Assembly (NCBI RefSeq): GCF_012911935.1
Contig: NZ_JAAXLA010000041.1
Span: 1-59,614 of the forward strand
Direction of reading: 5' to 3'
DNA from: Pseudonocardia acidicola
Lineage (GTDB): Bacteria; Actinomycetota; Actinomycetes; Mycobacteriales; Pseudonocardiaceae
DNA length: 59,614 nucleotides
A program made the position numbers and the translations under genes. Below, piece after piece: positions 40,704-49,624 of the stretch. The stretch's first letter is position 1. Each line of letters starts with the position of its first letter. The notes beneath the pieces were generated by a model, which was not told the origin of the DNA, searched no databases, and saw only the letters and a list, made by a program, of their open reading frames with translations.

Positions 40704-41555
40704 ATGACCGAACCCACGGGAACCTCGAAGGACGACGCGGAGCCCACCGGCGGGCCGCAGTCCTCGGCCGAGGAGAGCGGCGCCGCCGTCGCCGAGCACC
40801 GGGTCCGAGGTGGCGAAGCGCCGGAGGCGGGCGCGACCGAGTTCGCCGAGCACCGCTCCGGCAACGGGATGGCGCCGGAGGGCGGCACCCGCCCGGCCGC
40901 GCCGGCCGGGCGCGAGCGCGCCGGGATGTTCGGGGTCCGGGGCACCGGTGACACCTCGGGTTTCGGCGGCCTGCGCCTCCCGGCGTACGCGCCGGCCCCG
41001 GCCGAGCGGCCCTTCGGCGGCTGGTTCGACGAACTCGCCGACGACTTCGCCGACGCCCTGGACCAGCGCGGCATCCCGCGCAGTGCGGTGCAGCAGGTGA
41101 CCGTCGACCGCGGCGAGATCACCTTCTACGTGCAGCGCGAGCGGGTGCTGGAGTTGGCCCGCACGCTGCGCGACGACGCCGCGCTGCGCTTCGAGCTGTG
41201 CTCCTCGGTGTCCGGTGTGGACTACGGCGAGGACGTCGCGCAGCGCCTGCACGTCGTCTACCACCTGCTGTCCATGACCTACCGGCGCCGCATCCGGCTC
41301 GAGGTCGCGTTGGACGTCGACGATCCGCACGTGCCCAGCGTCGTCGAGGTGTACCCGACGGCCGACTGGCACGAGCGCGAGACCTGGGACATGTTCGGCG
41401 TGATCTTCGACGGTCACCCGGCGCTGACCCGGATCCTCATGCCGGACGACTGGGACGGCCACCCCCAGCGCAAGGACTACCCGCTCGGCGGGATCCCGGT
41501 GGAGTACAAGGGCGCGGAGATCCCCCCGCCCGACCGGCGGCGGGCGTACTCGTGA
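40704..41555 (+). CDS. nuoC: NADH-quinone oxidoreductase subunit C
   Basis: A 283-residue product. Residues 1-105 are a Glu/Gly/Ala-rich N-terminal extension seen in actinobacterial NuoC. Residues 110-270 are the conserved 30-kDa domain (VDYGEDVAQRLHVVYHLLSM, WHERETWDMFGVIFDGHPAL, then RILMPDDWDGHPQRKDYPLG). Its C-terminus (EIPPPDRRRAYS, stop) is repeated twice more in the bases that follow, so the natural end of the gene has been tandemly duplicated. Usually nuoC and nuoD overlap or touch; here 136 bases separate them. Confidence 0.95.
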   Translation: MTEPTGTSKDDAEPTGGPQSSAEESGAAVAEHRVRGGEAPEAGATEFAEHRSGNGMAPEGGTRPAAPAGRERAGMFGVRGTGDTSGFGGLRLPAYAPAPAERPFGGWFDELADDFADALDQRGIPRSAVQQVTVDRGEITFYVQRERVLELARTLRDDAALRFELCSSVSGVDYGEDVAQRLHVVYHLLSMTYRRRIRLEVALDVDDPHVPSVVEVYPTADWHERETWDMFGVIFDGHPALTRILMPDDWDGHPQRKDYPLGGIPVEYKGAEIPPPDRRRAYS

Positions 41556-41671
41556 CAACGCGTAGGGCGCGGAGATCCCCGCTCCGTCCTCGACCGGCGG
41601 CGGGCGTACTCGTGACAACGCGTAGGGCGCGGAGATCCCCGCTCCGTCCTCGACCGGGGCAGGGCCTACTC
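41509..41671 (+). repeat. Tandem repeat duplicating the 3' end of nuoC
   Basis: Three tandem copies of about 55-60 bases: 41509-41563, 41564-41623 and 41624-41671. Copies 2 and 3 share 34 identical bases; copies 1 and 2 share a further run across CGACCGGCGGCGGGCGTACT. Each copy ends in TACTCRTGA, coding the nuoC terminus AYS and stop, so only the first copy is translated as NuoC. A 5-base difference separates copy 1 from the others. Slipped-strand duplication is the simplest origin. Confidence 0.85.
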
Positions 41672-41695
41672 ATGACCGCGGAGGCGGCGGAATGA
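41672..41695 (+). other. Seven-codon mini-ORF bridging nuoC and nuoD
   Basis: Reads MTAEAAE. Its ATG overlaps the stop of the third nuoC-end copy (ATGA) and its own stop overlaps the nuoD start (ATGA). It also contains the nuoD ribosome-binding site GCGGAGGCGGCG. It may only reflect that site. A similar mini-ORF lies before nuoG. Confidence 0.35.
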
Positions 41696-43056
41696 CGGAC
41701 ACCACTCACGACGACGTCATCAACGCGTCGAACTTCGGTGAGATCCCACCGCCGGACGCCTACGCCCCGGGACGGGAGACCACCGAGGGCACCATCTACA
41801 CGGTCACCGGTGGCGACTGGGACACCCTGATCGACTCCGAGCACGACGACCGCATCATCATTAACATGGGTCCCCAGCACCCGTCCACGCACGGCGTGCT
41901 GCGGCTGGTGCTCGAGCTCGAGGGCGAGACCGTCACACAGGCCCGCTCGGTGATCGGGTACCTGCACACCGGCATCGAGAAGAACTGCGAGTACCGGACC
42001 TGGACCCAGGGCGTCACGTTCGTGACCCGGGCCGACTACCTGGCGCCGTTGTTCAACGAGGCCGCGTACTGCCTGGCCGTGGAGAAGCTGCTCGGTGTCG
42101 AGGCGCCGCGCCGCGCGCAGGTCGCCCGGGTGCTGCTCATGGAGCTCAACCGGATCGGCTCGCACCTCGTGTGCCTGGCCACCGGCGGCATGGAGCTGGG
42201 CGCGCTGACCGGTATGACGGCCGGGTTCCGCGAGCGCGAGGAGGTGCTCCACCTGCTGGAGTACCTGACCGGCCTGCGCATGAACCACGCGTTCATCCGC
42301 CCCGGCGGGTTGGCCCAGGACCTCCCCGAGGACTGGGCGGAGAAGGTCACCGACTTCATCAAGGTGATGCGCTACCGGCTGCCCGACTACGACAAGCTGC
42401 TGACCGGCCAGCCGATCTGGCGGCAGCGCCTGGAGGGCGTCGGCTACCTGCCGCTCGACGGCTGCCTCGCGCTCGGCGCGACCGGCCCGATCCTGCGTGC
42501 GGCCGGGCTGCCCTGGGACCAGCGCAAGGTCGAGCCCTACCTCGGCTACGAGGAGTACGACTTCGAGGTCCCGACGGCCACCGAGGCCGACTGCTACGCC
42601 CGGTACCGGCTGCGCGTCGCCGAGATCCACGAGTCGCTCAAGATCATCGAGCAGGCCGTGAAGAAGATGGAGCCGGGGCCCGTCATGGTGGAGGACCGCA
42701 AGATCGCCTGGCCGGCGCAGCTCTCGATCGGCTCCGACGGCATGGGCAACACGCTCGAGCACGTCCGCAAGATCATGGGTCAGTCGATGGAGTCGCTGAT
42801 CCACCACTTCAAGCTGGTGACCGAGGGCTTCCACGTGCCCGCCGGGCAGGTCTACGTGCCTATCGAGTCGCCGCGCGGCGAGCTGGGCTACCACCTGGTC
42901 TCCGACGGCGGGACCCGCCCGGTACGCGTCCACGTCCGGGACCCCAGCTTCGTGAACCTGCAGACGATGCCGGCGATGAGCGAGGGCGGCATGGTCGCCG
43001 ACGTCATCGCCGCCGTCGCGAGCATCGACCCGGTCATGGGAGGCGTGGACCGATGA
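41692..43056 (+). CDS. nuoD: NADH-quinone oxidoreductase subunit D
   Basis: A 454-residue subunit of the 49-kDa family that forms the quinone pocket with NuoB. Signatures: NMGPQHPSTHGVLRLVLELE, IGYLHTGIEKNCEYRTW, NRIGSHLVCLATGGMELGAL, and the C-terminal IESPRGELGYHLVSDGGTRP. The conserved quinone-site His and Tyr regions are intact. The N-terminal 35 residues are an actinobacterial extension. It overlaps nuoE by 4 bases. Confidence 0.96.
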   Translation: MTDTTHDDVINASNFGEIPPPDAYAPGRETTEGTIYTVTGGDWDTLIDSEHDDRIIINMGPQHPSTHGVLRLVLELEGETVTQARSVIGYLHTGIEKNCEYRTWTQGVTFVTRADYLAPLFNEAAYCLAVEKLLGVEAPRRAQVARVLLMELNRIGSHLVCLATGGMELGALTGMTAGFREREEVLHLLEYLTGLRMNHAFIRPGGLAQDLPEDWAEKVTDFIKVMRYRLPDYDKLLTGQPIWRQRLEGVGYLPLDGCLALGATGPILRAAGLPWDQRKVEPYLGYEEYDFEVPTATEADCYARYRLRVAEIHESLKIIEQAVKKMEPGPVMVEDRKIAWPAQLSIGSDGMGNTLEHVRKIMGQSMESLIHHFKLVTEGFHVPAGQVYVPIESPRGELGYHLVSDGGTRPVRVHVRDPSFVNLQTMPAMSEGGMVADVIAAVASIDPVMGGVDR

Positions 43057-43868
43057 CGTTGCCCGAAGGGACGCCGGAGACGAACGGCCCGGTGGCCGCA
43101 CCCGAGGAGATCCTGTGGGAGCCGGTGGTGGCCGAGCCGTCGCCGGTCTCCCCGACCTTCGACGAGGTCACCCGCCGGCGCACCAAGGAGATCATCGCCC
43201 GGTACCCGCAGTCCCGCTCGGCGCTGCTCCCGCTGCTGCACCTCGTGCAGTCGGTCGAGGGGTATGTCAGCCAGGACGGCATCCGGTACTGCGCGGAGGC
43301 GCTGGAGCTGACCACCGCCGAGGTCAGCGCGGTGGCCACCTTCTACACCATGTACAAGCGCACCCCGTGCGGTGAGCACCTGGTCAGCGTGTGCACCAAC
43401 ACGCTGTGCGCGGCGCTGGGCGGCGACGACATCTACGCGGCGCTGCAGGCCCGGCTCGGCACCGACGGCAGGCCGCTGGGCCACGAGGAGACCGCGGGCG
43501 AGCCGGGCACGCCCGGTTCGATCACCCTGGAGCACGCCGAGTGCCTGGCCGCATGCGACCTCGCGCCGGTCATCCAGGTCAACTACGAGTACTTCGACAA
43601 CCAGACGGTCGAGTCGGCGGAGGCGCTGGTCGACGCGCTGCGCGCCGGCGAGCGGCCGGCGCCGACCCGGGGCGCTCCGCTGACCGACTTCACGACCGTC
43701 GAACTCGAGCTGGCCGGGATCTTCCCCAACCTGGAGGTCAGCGTGGAGGGCCCGTCCGCCGCAGCCGAGACGCTGCGCGGAGCGCAGTTGGCCGCCGAGC
43801 GCGGCTGGGTCGCGCCGCCGATGCCCGACGAACCGCCGGCCATGCCGGACCTGCCGGAGAAGAGGTGA
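43053..43868 (+). CDS. nuoE: NADH-quinone oxidoreductase subunit E
   Basis: A 271-residue thioredoxin-fold subunit with cluster N1a. Ligands are in VSVCTNTLCAALGG (C-x4-C) and HAECLAACDLAPVIQVN (C-x3-C). The helical N-terminus (ALLPLLHLVQSVEGYVSQDG) is canonical. The C-terminal 100 residues, rich in Pro, Ala and Glu, go beyond the about 165-residue core, a feature of actinobacterial NuoE. The ATG at 43053 is set by the 4-base overlap with nuoD; the frame is open far upstream without homology. Confidence 0.95.
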   Translation: MTLPEGTPETNGPVAAPEEILWEPVVAEPSPVSPTFDEVTRRRTKEIIARYPQSRSALLPLLHLVQSVEGYVSQDGIRYCAEALELTTAEVSAVATFYTMYKRTPCGEHLVSVCTNTLCAALGGDDIYAALQARLGTDGRPLGHEETAGEPGTPGSITLEHAECLAACDLAPVIQVNYEYFDNQTVESAEALVDALRAGERPAPTRGAPLTDFTTVELELAGIFPNLEVSVEGPSAAAETLRGAQLAAERGWVAPPMPDEPPAMPDLPEKR

Positions 43869-43872
43869 CGTC

Positions 43873-45210
43873 ATGACCGAGCCCACCATCGCGCGTCCAG
43901 ACCCGCTCACCCCGGTCCTCACCCGGCGCTGGCAGTCGCCGCGCTCCTGGTCGATCGACACCTACGAGCAGCTCGAGGGCTACCGGGCGCTGCGCACCGC
44001 GCTCGCCGCGCACCCCGACCAGCTCATCGCGCTGGTCAAGGACTCCGGCCTGCGCGGCCGCGGCGGCGCCGGTTTCCCGACCGGGATGAAGTGGTCGTTC
44101 ATCCCGCAGGGCAGCACCGGCCCGGGCGCCAAGCCCAAGTACCTGGTGGTCAACGCCGACGAGGGCGAGCCGGGCACCTGCAAGGACATCCCGACGATGA
44201 TGGCCGACCCGCACGCGCTGGTCGAAGGCTGCATCATCACCTGTTATGCGATCCGCGCGAATTTCTGCGCGATCTACGTCCGCGGCGAGGCGCTGCACTG
44301 CATCCGCCGGGTGCGCAACGCGGTCGACGAGGCCTACGCCAAGGGCTACCTCGGCACGAACATCCTCGACTCCGGGTTCGACCTGGACATCGTGGTGCAC
44401 GCCGGCGCGGGGGCGTACATCTGCGGCGAGGAGACGGCGTTGCTCGACTCGCTCGAGGGGCGTCGCGGTCAACCTCGCCTCAAGCCTCCGTTCCCGGCCA
44501 CCTCGGGGCTCTACGCATCGCCCACTGTGGTGAACAACGTGGAGACGATCGCCTCGGTTCCCGCGATCGTGCAGGGCGGGAGTGATTGGTTTCGCACCAT
44601 GGGCTCGGAGAAGAGCCCCGGCCCCAAGATCTACTCGGTGTCCGGGCACGTCGAGCGGCCCGGCCAGTACGAGGCCCCGCTCGGCATCACGCTGCGCGAG
44701 CTGCTGGAGCTGGCCGGCGGGATGAAGGACGGGATCCCGCTGAAGTTCTGGACCCCGGGCGGCTCGTCGACCCCGCTGTTCACCGCAGAACACCTCGACG
44801 TCCCGCTGGACTTCGAGGGGGCCGCGGCCGCCGGCTCGATGCTGGGCACCACCGCCGTGCAGGTCTTCAACGAGACCGTGTCGGTGCCGTGGGCGGTCAT
44901 GAAGTGGACCGAGTTCTACAAGCACGAGTCCTGCGGCAAGTGCACGCCGTGCCGCGAGGGGACCTACTGGCTGGTCCAGATCCTCGAGCGGATGGTGCAC
45001 GGCGAGGGCACCGAGGCCGACATCGAGACCATGCTCGACGTCTGCGACAACATCCTGGGCCGCTCGTTCTGCGCCCTCGGTGACGGCGCGACGAGCCCGA
45101 TCACCAGCGCCATCAAGTACTTCCGCCAGGAGTTCCTGGACCTGATCGCCGAGCAGCCCGCGGTCAAGCGTCCGGAGCAGCTCGACGATCTCGTGGGAGC
45201 CCAAGCATGA
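43873..45210 (+). CDS. nuoF: NADH-quinone oxidoreductase subunit F
   Basis: A 445-residue subunit that binds NADH and FMN and holds cluster N3. GLRGRGGAGFPTGMKWSF is the nucleotide site, VVNADEGEPGTCKDIP and GAGAYICGEETALLDSLEGR are FMN contacts, and KHESCGKCTPCREGTYW supplies three of the four N3 cysteines, the fourth being in LGRSFCALGDGA. The order E-F-G and 4-base spacing after nuoE are standard. 37 bases separate it from nuoG. Confidence 0.96.
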   Translation: MTEPTIARPDPLTPVLTRRWQSPRSWSIDTYEQLEGYRALRTALAAHPDQLIALVKDSGLRGRGGAGFPTGMKWSFIPQGSTGPGAKPKYLVVNADEGEPGTCKDIPTMMADPHALVEGCIITCYAIRANFCAIYVRGEALHCIRRVRNAVDEAYAKGYLGTNILDSGFDLDIVVHAGAGAYICGEETALLDSLEGRRGQPRLKPPFPATSGLYASPTVVNNVETIASVPAIVQGGSDWFRTMGSEKSPGPKIYSVSGHVERPGQYEAPLGITLRELLELAGGMKDGIPLKFWTPGGSSTPLFTAEHLDVPLDFEGAAAAGSMLGTTAVQVFNETVSVPWAVMKWTEFYKHESCGKCTPCREGTYWLVQILERMVHGEGTEADIETMLDVCDNILGRSFCALGDGATSPITSAIKYFRQEFLDLIAEQPAVKRPEQLDDLVGAQA

Positions 45211-45251
45211 CACCCGCCGACGTTCTTCTTCCCGCGGAGGCGGCGAGATGA
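45207..45251 (+). other. Fourteen-codon mini-ORF bridging nuoF and nuoG
   Basis: Reads MTPADVLLPAEAAR. The ATG overlaps the nuoF stop and its stop overlaps the nuoG ATG, both as ATGA, so ribosomes could pass from nuoF to nuoG without leaving the mRNA. It contains the nuoG ribosome-binding site GCGGAGGCGGCG, as the mini-ORF before nuoD does. Confidence 0.4.
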
Positions 45252-47767
45252 CCCTGACCCAGGACTCGGGCACCGACGCCCGGCCGGTACCGGAGGGCCA
45301 CGTCCGGCTCACCATCGACGGCATCGAGGTCGACGCGCCCAAGGGCGAGCTGCTGATCCGCACCTGTGAGCGGCTCGGGATCATCGTCCCCCGGTTCTGC
45401 GACCACCCGCTGCTCGACCCGGCCGGTGCCTGCCGGCAGTGCCTGGTCGAGGTGGAGATGGGCGGGCGCCCGATGCCGAAGCCGCAGGCCAGCTGCACGA
45501 TGACGGTGGCCGACGGGATGGTCGTCAAGACCCAGCACACCTCGCCGGTGGCCGGCAAGGCGCAGCAGGGCGTGATGGAGCTGCTGCTCATCAACCACCC
45601 GTTGGACTGCCCGATCTGCGACAAGGGCGGCGAGTGCCCGCTGCAGAACCAGGCCATGACGAGCGGGCGCACCGACAGCCGGTTCGTCGAGACCAAGCGG
45701 ACCTTCCCCAAACCGCTGCCGATCTCCTCGCAGGTGCTGCTCGACCGCGAGCGCTGCGTGCTCTGCCAGCGCTGCACCCGGTTCTCCGACCAGATCGGCG
45801 GGGACCCGTTCATCGACCTGCTCGAGCGCGGCGCCGAGCAGCAGATCGGAGTGGCCGAGGACAAGCCGTTCCAGTCCTACTTCTCGGGCAACACGATCCA
45901 GATCTGCCCGGTCGGTGCGCTGACCAGCGCCGCCTACCGGTTCCGGTCCCGGCCGTTCGACCTGGTGTCGACGCCCGGGGTGTGCGAGCACTGCTCGTCG
46001 GGTTGCGCGCAGCGGGTCGACTCCCGGCGCGGCACGGTCATGCGCCGTCTCGCGGGCAACGATCCCGAGGTCAACGAAGAGTGGACCTGCGACAAGGGCC
46101 GCTTCGCGTTCCGCTACCTGACCTCGAAGCAGCGGATCACCCGGCCGCTGGTGCGCAGGGCCGACGGCGTGCTCGCCGAGACGTCGTGGACCGAGGCGCT
46201 GCAGAAGGCCGCCGAGGGCCTGCTCGCTGCGCGGGCGGCCGGCGGGGTCGGGGTGCTGCCCGGCGGCCGGCTCACGGTCGAGGACGCCTACGCCTACGCG
46301 AAGTTCGCCCGGGTCGCGGTCCGCACCAACGACATCGACTTCCGGGCCCGGCCGCACTCGGCCGAGGAACTGGACTTCCTGGCCGCACACGTCGTCGGCA
46401 AGGGTCCCGAGGTGCTCGACTACGCCCGGCTCGAGGCCGCGCCCGCGGTGCTCTGTGTGGCGTTCGAGCCCGAGGAGGAGTCACCGATCGTCTTCCTGCG
46501 GCTGCGCAAGGCGGCCCGCAAGCACGCCCAGCTGGTGTTCCACCTCGGCCAGTGGACGACGCCGGCGGTGCGCAAGAGCGCGCTCGAGCGCGGCGCGGCC
46601 GAGCCCGCCGCCCACGACAACCTGATCCACGCGGTGCCCGGCGCCGAGGCGGCCGTGCTGGCCGACCTCCCGGCCGAGGTCGTCGAGGCGCTGACCGGCG
46701 GTGGCGTGATCCTGGTCGGTGAGCGCGCGGCCGAGGTGCCCGGGCTGTACTCGGCGGTGTCCGCGCTGGCCGGGCGCACCGGGGCGGCGGTGGGCTGGAT
46801 CCCGCGGCGTGCCGGTGACCGCGGCGCGCTCGACGCCGGTGCGGTCCCGACCCTGCTGCCGGGCGGGCGGCCGGTCGCCGACGCGGCCGCCCGGGCCGAG
46901 ATCGAGCGGGCCTGGGGCCTGGCCCAGGGCGCGATCCCGGCCGCGGCGGGCCGTAGCACCGACGAGATCCTCGCCGCCGCGGCGGCGGGGGAGCTGGCCG
47001 GCCTGGTGGTCGGCGGGGTCGACCCGTACGACCTGGCGGACCCGCAGGTGGCGCTGGCCGGGCTGCGCGAGGTGGGCTTCCTCGTCAGTCTGGAACTGCA
47101 CACCTCCGCGGTCACCGAGCTCGCCGACGTGGTACTCCCGGTCGCCCCGGATGCGCAGCGCGCCGGCAGCTACCTCAACTGGGAGGGCCGGGCCAGGCGG
47201 TTCGACATCACCCTCGACGCCAGCGGCGTGCTGCCGGACTGCCGGGTGCTGGACACCCTCGCGGTCGAGATGGACGTCGACCTGTTCACCCAGACCCCGG
47301 CGGCGGCCGCCGGCGAGCTCGCCCGGCTCGGCGGATTCGTCGGAGCGGCCCCGCCCGGCCCGTCGGTGGCCGCAGGCGAGGCCCGGCGCCCGGCCTACGG
47401 ACAGGCCGTGCTCGCCACCTGGCGCCAGCTCGTCGATGAGAGCACGCTGGCCGTCGACGAGCTGGCCCTGGCCGGGACCGCCCGGGCCGCCTTCCTCCGG
47501 CTGAACGCCGCGACCGCCGAGCGGCTCGGCGTCACCGAGGGCCTGCCGGCCACGGTGCGCACCGACCTCGGCGCGATCACGCTGCCGGTGGCGTTGACCG
47601 ACCTGCCCGACGGCGTGGTCTGGTTGCCGGCCAACTCGGCGGGCTCCCGGGTACGGGCGACCCTCGGGGCGGGCCACGGTGACCTCGTCGGCGTGACCGC
47701 CGTGACGGGTGTGGTCGCCGAGCAGTCGCTCGCGGGCTCGAGCAACGGCGCGGGAGGTGCCGCATGA
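45248..47767 (+). CDS. nuoG: NADH-quinone oxidoreductase subunit G
   Basis: An 839-residue Fe-S subunit. Residues 20-110 are a plant-type [2Fe-2S] ferredoxin domain (RFCDHPLLDPAGACRQCLVE). Then follow the His-ligated cluster in NHPLDCPICDKGGECPLQNQ and two [4Fe-4S] ligand sets (CVLCQRCTRFSDQ, and ICPVGAL). A further Cys set, VCEHCSSGCAQRVDSRRG with WTCDKGRFAF, fits cluster N7, kept in some bacterial NuoG. The rest is a molybdopterin-oxidoreductase-like fold without metal cofactor. A poorly conserved Gly/Ala-rich part spans residues 490-700. It overlaps nuoH by 4 bases. Confidence 0.95.
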   Translation: MTLTQDSGTDARPVPEGHVRLTIDGIEVDAPKGELLIRTCERLGIIVPRFCDHPLLDPAGACRQCLVEVEMGGRPMPKPQASCTMTVADGMVVKTQHTSPVAGKAQQGVMELLLINHPLDCPICDKGGECPLQNQAMTSGRTDSRFVETKRTFPKPLPISSQVLLDRERCVLCQRCTRFSDQIGGDPFIDLLERGAEQQIGVAEDKPFQSYFSGNTIQICPVGALTSAAYRFRSRPFDLVSTPGVCEHCSSGCAQRVDSRRGTVMRRLAGNDPEVNEEWTCDKGRFAFRYLTSKQRITRPLVRRADGVLAETSWTEALQKAAEGLLAARAAGGVGVLPGGRLTVEDAYAYAKFARVAVRTNDIDFRARPHSAEELDFLAAHVVGKGPEVLDYARLEAAPAVLCVAFEPEEESPIVFLRLRKAARKHAQLVFHLGQWTTPAVRKSALERGAAEPAAHDNLIHAVPGAEAAVLADLPAEVVEALTGGGVILVGERAAEVPGLYSAVSALAGRTGAAVGWIPRRAGDRGALDAGAVPTLLPGGRPVADAAARAEIERAWGLAQGAIPAAAGRSTDEILAAAAAGELAGLVVGGVDPYDLADPQVALAGLREVGFLVSLELHTSAVTELADVVLPVAPDAQRAGSYLNWEGRARRFDITLDASGVLPDCRVLDTLAVEMDVDLFTQTPAAAAGELARLGGFVGAAPPGPSVAAGEARRPAYGQAVLATWRQLVDESTLAVDELALAGTARAAFLRLNAATAERLGVTEGLPATVRTDLGAITLPVALTDLPDGVVWLPANSAGSRVRATLGAGHGDLVGVTAVTGVVAEQSLAGSSNGAGGAA

Positions 47768-49077
47768 CCCACACGCAGCAGCTGCTGGCCGACGACCCGT
47801 TCTGGCTCATCGCGTTGAAGGTCGTCGCGTTGTTCGCGATCGGCGTCCTGCTGACCCTGTTCATGATCAACTGGGAGCGGAAGGTCGTGGCCCGGATGCA
47901 ACAGCGTCCCGGCCCGAACCGGGTCGGCCCCAACGGCTGGCTGCAGTCGCTGGCCGACGGCCTCAAGCTGGCCTTCAAGGAAGACATCATGCCGGCCCTG
48001 GCCGACAAGAAGGTCTACTTCATCGCCCCGGTGCTCTCGACGATCCCGGCCTTCGTCGCGTTCTCGGTGATCCCGTTCGGCGGCGAGGTCTCGATCTTCG
48101 GCCAGCGCACCGTGTTGCAGCTGGTCGACCTGCCGGTCGGCGTGCTGGTGGTGCTCGCGTGCAGCTCCCTCGGCGTCTACGGGATCGTGCTCGGCGGCTG
48201 GGCCTCCGGGTCGCCGTACTCGCTGTTCGGCTCGCTGCGCAGCGCCGCGCAGGTGATCTCCTACGAGATCGCGCTGGGCATGTCGCTCGTGGCGGTGATC
48301 CTCTACGCCGGATCGCTGTCCACCGCCGACATCGTCGCCGCCCAGTCCGGAGGCTGGTACGTCTGGCTGTTGCTGCCGAGCTTCGTGGTCTTCGTGATCT
48401 CCATGGTCGGCGAGACCAACCGGGCTCCGTTCGACCTCCCGGAGGCCGAGTCGGAGCTGGTCGGCGGGTTCCACACCGAGTACTCGTCGCTGAAGTTCGC
48501 GCTGTTCTTCCTGGCCGAGTACGTCAACATGGTCACCGTCTCCGCCATGGCCACCACGCTGTTCCTCGGCGGCGGGTCCTGGCCGTGGCCGCTGTCGTTC
48601 CTGAACTCCAACGGGTGGCTGCAGATGGTCGCCTTCCTGATCAAGACGCTGATCTTCCTGTTCCTCTTCATCTGGCTGCGGGGCACGCTGCCCCGGCTGC
48701 GCTACGACCAGTTCATGCGGCTGGGCTGGAAGGTCCTGGTCCCGATCAGCCTGCTGTGGATCACCGTCATCTTCGCGATCCGGATCTACCGCAACAGCGC
48801 GGGCGGCGACGTCACCGCGCTGCTGTTCACCCTCGGCATCGTGCTGGCCGTCGTCCTGGTGATCGCCTTCCTGGTGCCCGACAAGCGGCAGCCGGAGGCC
48901 ACCGTGGAGCTGGCCTCGGACTACCCGGTGCCCCCGCTGGACCTCAAGGTGCCGGCGCCGCCCCGGCACAAGCTGCGCGGCCCCGCGGTGACGCCCGACG
49001 GGCGCCCGCCCGCCGGGGCGCTCGCCGGCGGGGTCCGCGACGCCGCGGACTCCCGGAAGGAGACCGACGATGTTTGA
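47764..49077 (+). CDS. nuoH: NADH-quinone oxidoreductase subunit H
   Basis: A 437-residue membrane subunit (eight helices in the family) that joins the peripheral and membrane arms. Signatures: WERKVVARMQQRPGPNRVGP, FKEDIMPALADKKVYFIAPV, MVGETNRAPFDLPEAESELV, GGFHTEYSSLKFALFFLAEY and RGTLPRLRYDQFMRLGWKVL. The C-terminal 75 residues are hydrophilic and Pro-rich. It overlaps nuoI by 8 bases. Confidence 0.96.
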   Translation: MTHTQQLLADDPFWLIALKVVALFAIGVLLTLFMINWERKVVARMQQRPGPNRVGPNGWLQSLADGLKLAFKEDIMPALADKKVYFIAPVLSTIPAFVAFSVIPFGGEVSIFGQRTVLQLVDLPVGVLVVLACSSLGVYGIVLGGWASGSPYSLFGSLRSAAQVISYEIALGMSLVAVILYAGSLSTADIVAAQSGGWYVWLLLPSFVVFVISMVGETNRAPFDLPEAESELVGGFHTEYSSLKFALFFLAEYVNMVTVSAMATTLFLGGGSWPWPLSFLNSNGWLQMVAFLIKTLIFLFLFIWLRGTLPRLRYDQFMRLGWKVLVPISLLWITVIFAIRIYRNSAGGDVTALLFTLGIVLAVVLVIAFLVPDKRQPEATVELASDYPVPPLDLKVPAPPRHKLRGPAVTPDGRPPAGALAGGVRDAADSRKETDDV

Positions 49078-49624
49078 GTTCTTCAAGGGCTTCGGCGTCA
49101 CCTTCTCGACGATGTTCAAGAAGGTCGTCACCGAGGAGTACCCGGAGGACTTCCCGCCCGCAGCGCCGCGTTATCACGGGCGCCACCAGCTCAACCGGCA
49201 CCCGGACGGCCTGGAGAAATGCGTCGGTTGCGAGCTGTGCGCCTGGGCCTGCCCGGCCGACGCGATCTATGTCGAGGGCGGCGACAACACCGACGAGGAG
49301 CGCTACTCCCCGGGTGAGCGCTACGGGGCGATCTACCAGATCAACTACCTGCGCTGCATCGGCTGCGGCTTGTGCATCGAGGCCTGCCCGACCCGGTCGC
49401 TCACGATGACCAACTTCTACGAGCTGGCCGACGACAACCGGCAGGACCTCATCTACACCAAGGAGCAGCTGCTCGCCCCGCTGTTGCCGGGCATGGAGCA
49501 GCCGCCGCACCCGATGCGGCTGGGCTCCGACGAGCAGGACTACTACGTGGAGGGCCCCGAGCTCGCCCGCAAGGCGGCGGAGCGCGGCGACCTCTCCGAT
49601 CCGGTGGGGGAGCAGGTTCGATGA
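49070..49624 (+). CDS. nuoI: NADH-quinone oxidoreductase subunit I
   Basis: A 184-residue subunit with two [4Fe-4S] clusters (N6a and N6b): CVGCELCAWACPADAIYVEG and CIGCGLCIEACPTRSLTMTN. An N-terminal amphipathic stretch contacts the membrane arm. The ATG lies inside nuoH with a GGAAGGAGA site before it, and the stop overlaps the nuoJ start. Confidence 0.96.
   Translation: MFEFFKGFGVTFSTMFKKVVTEEYPEDFPPAAPRYHGRHQLNRHPDGLEKCVGCELCAWACPADAIYVEGGDNTDEERYSPGERYGAIYQINYLRCIGCGLCIEACPTRSLTMTNFYELADDNRQDLIYTKEQLLAPLLPGMEQPPHPMRLGSDEQDYYVEGPELARKAAERGDLSDPVGEQVR

Noticed and set aside
43738..45864. Long minus-strand frame opposite nuoE to nuoG
   Set aside because: Composition-driven shadow; the operon on the plus strand is unambiguous.
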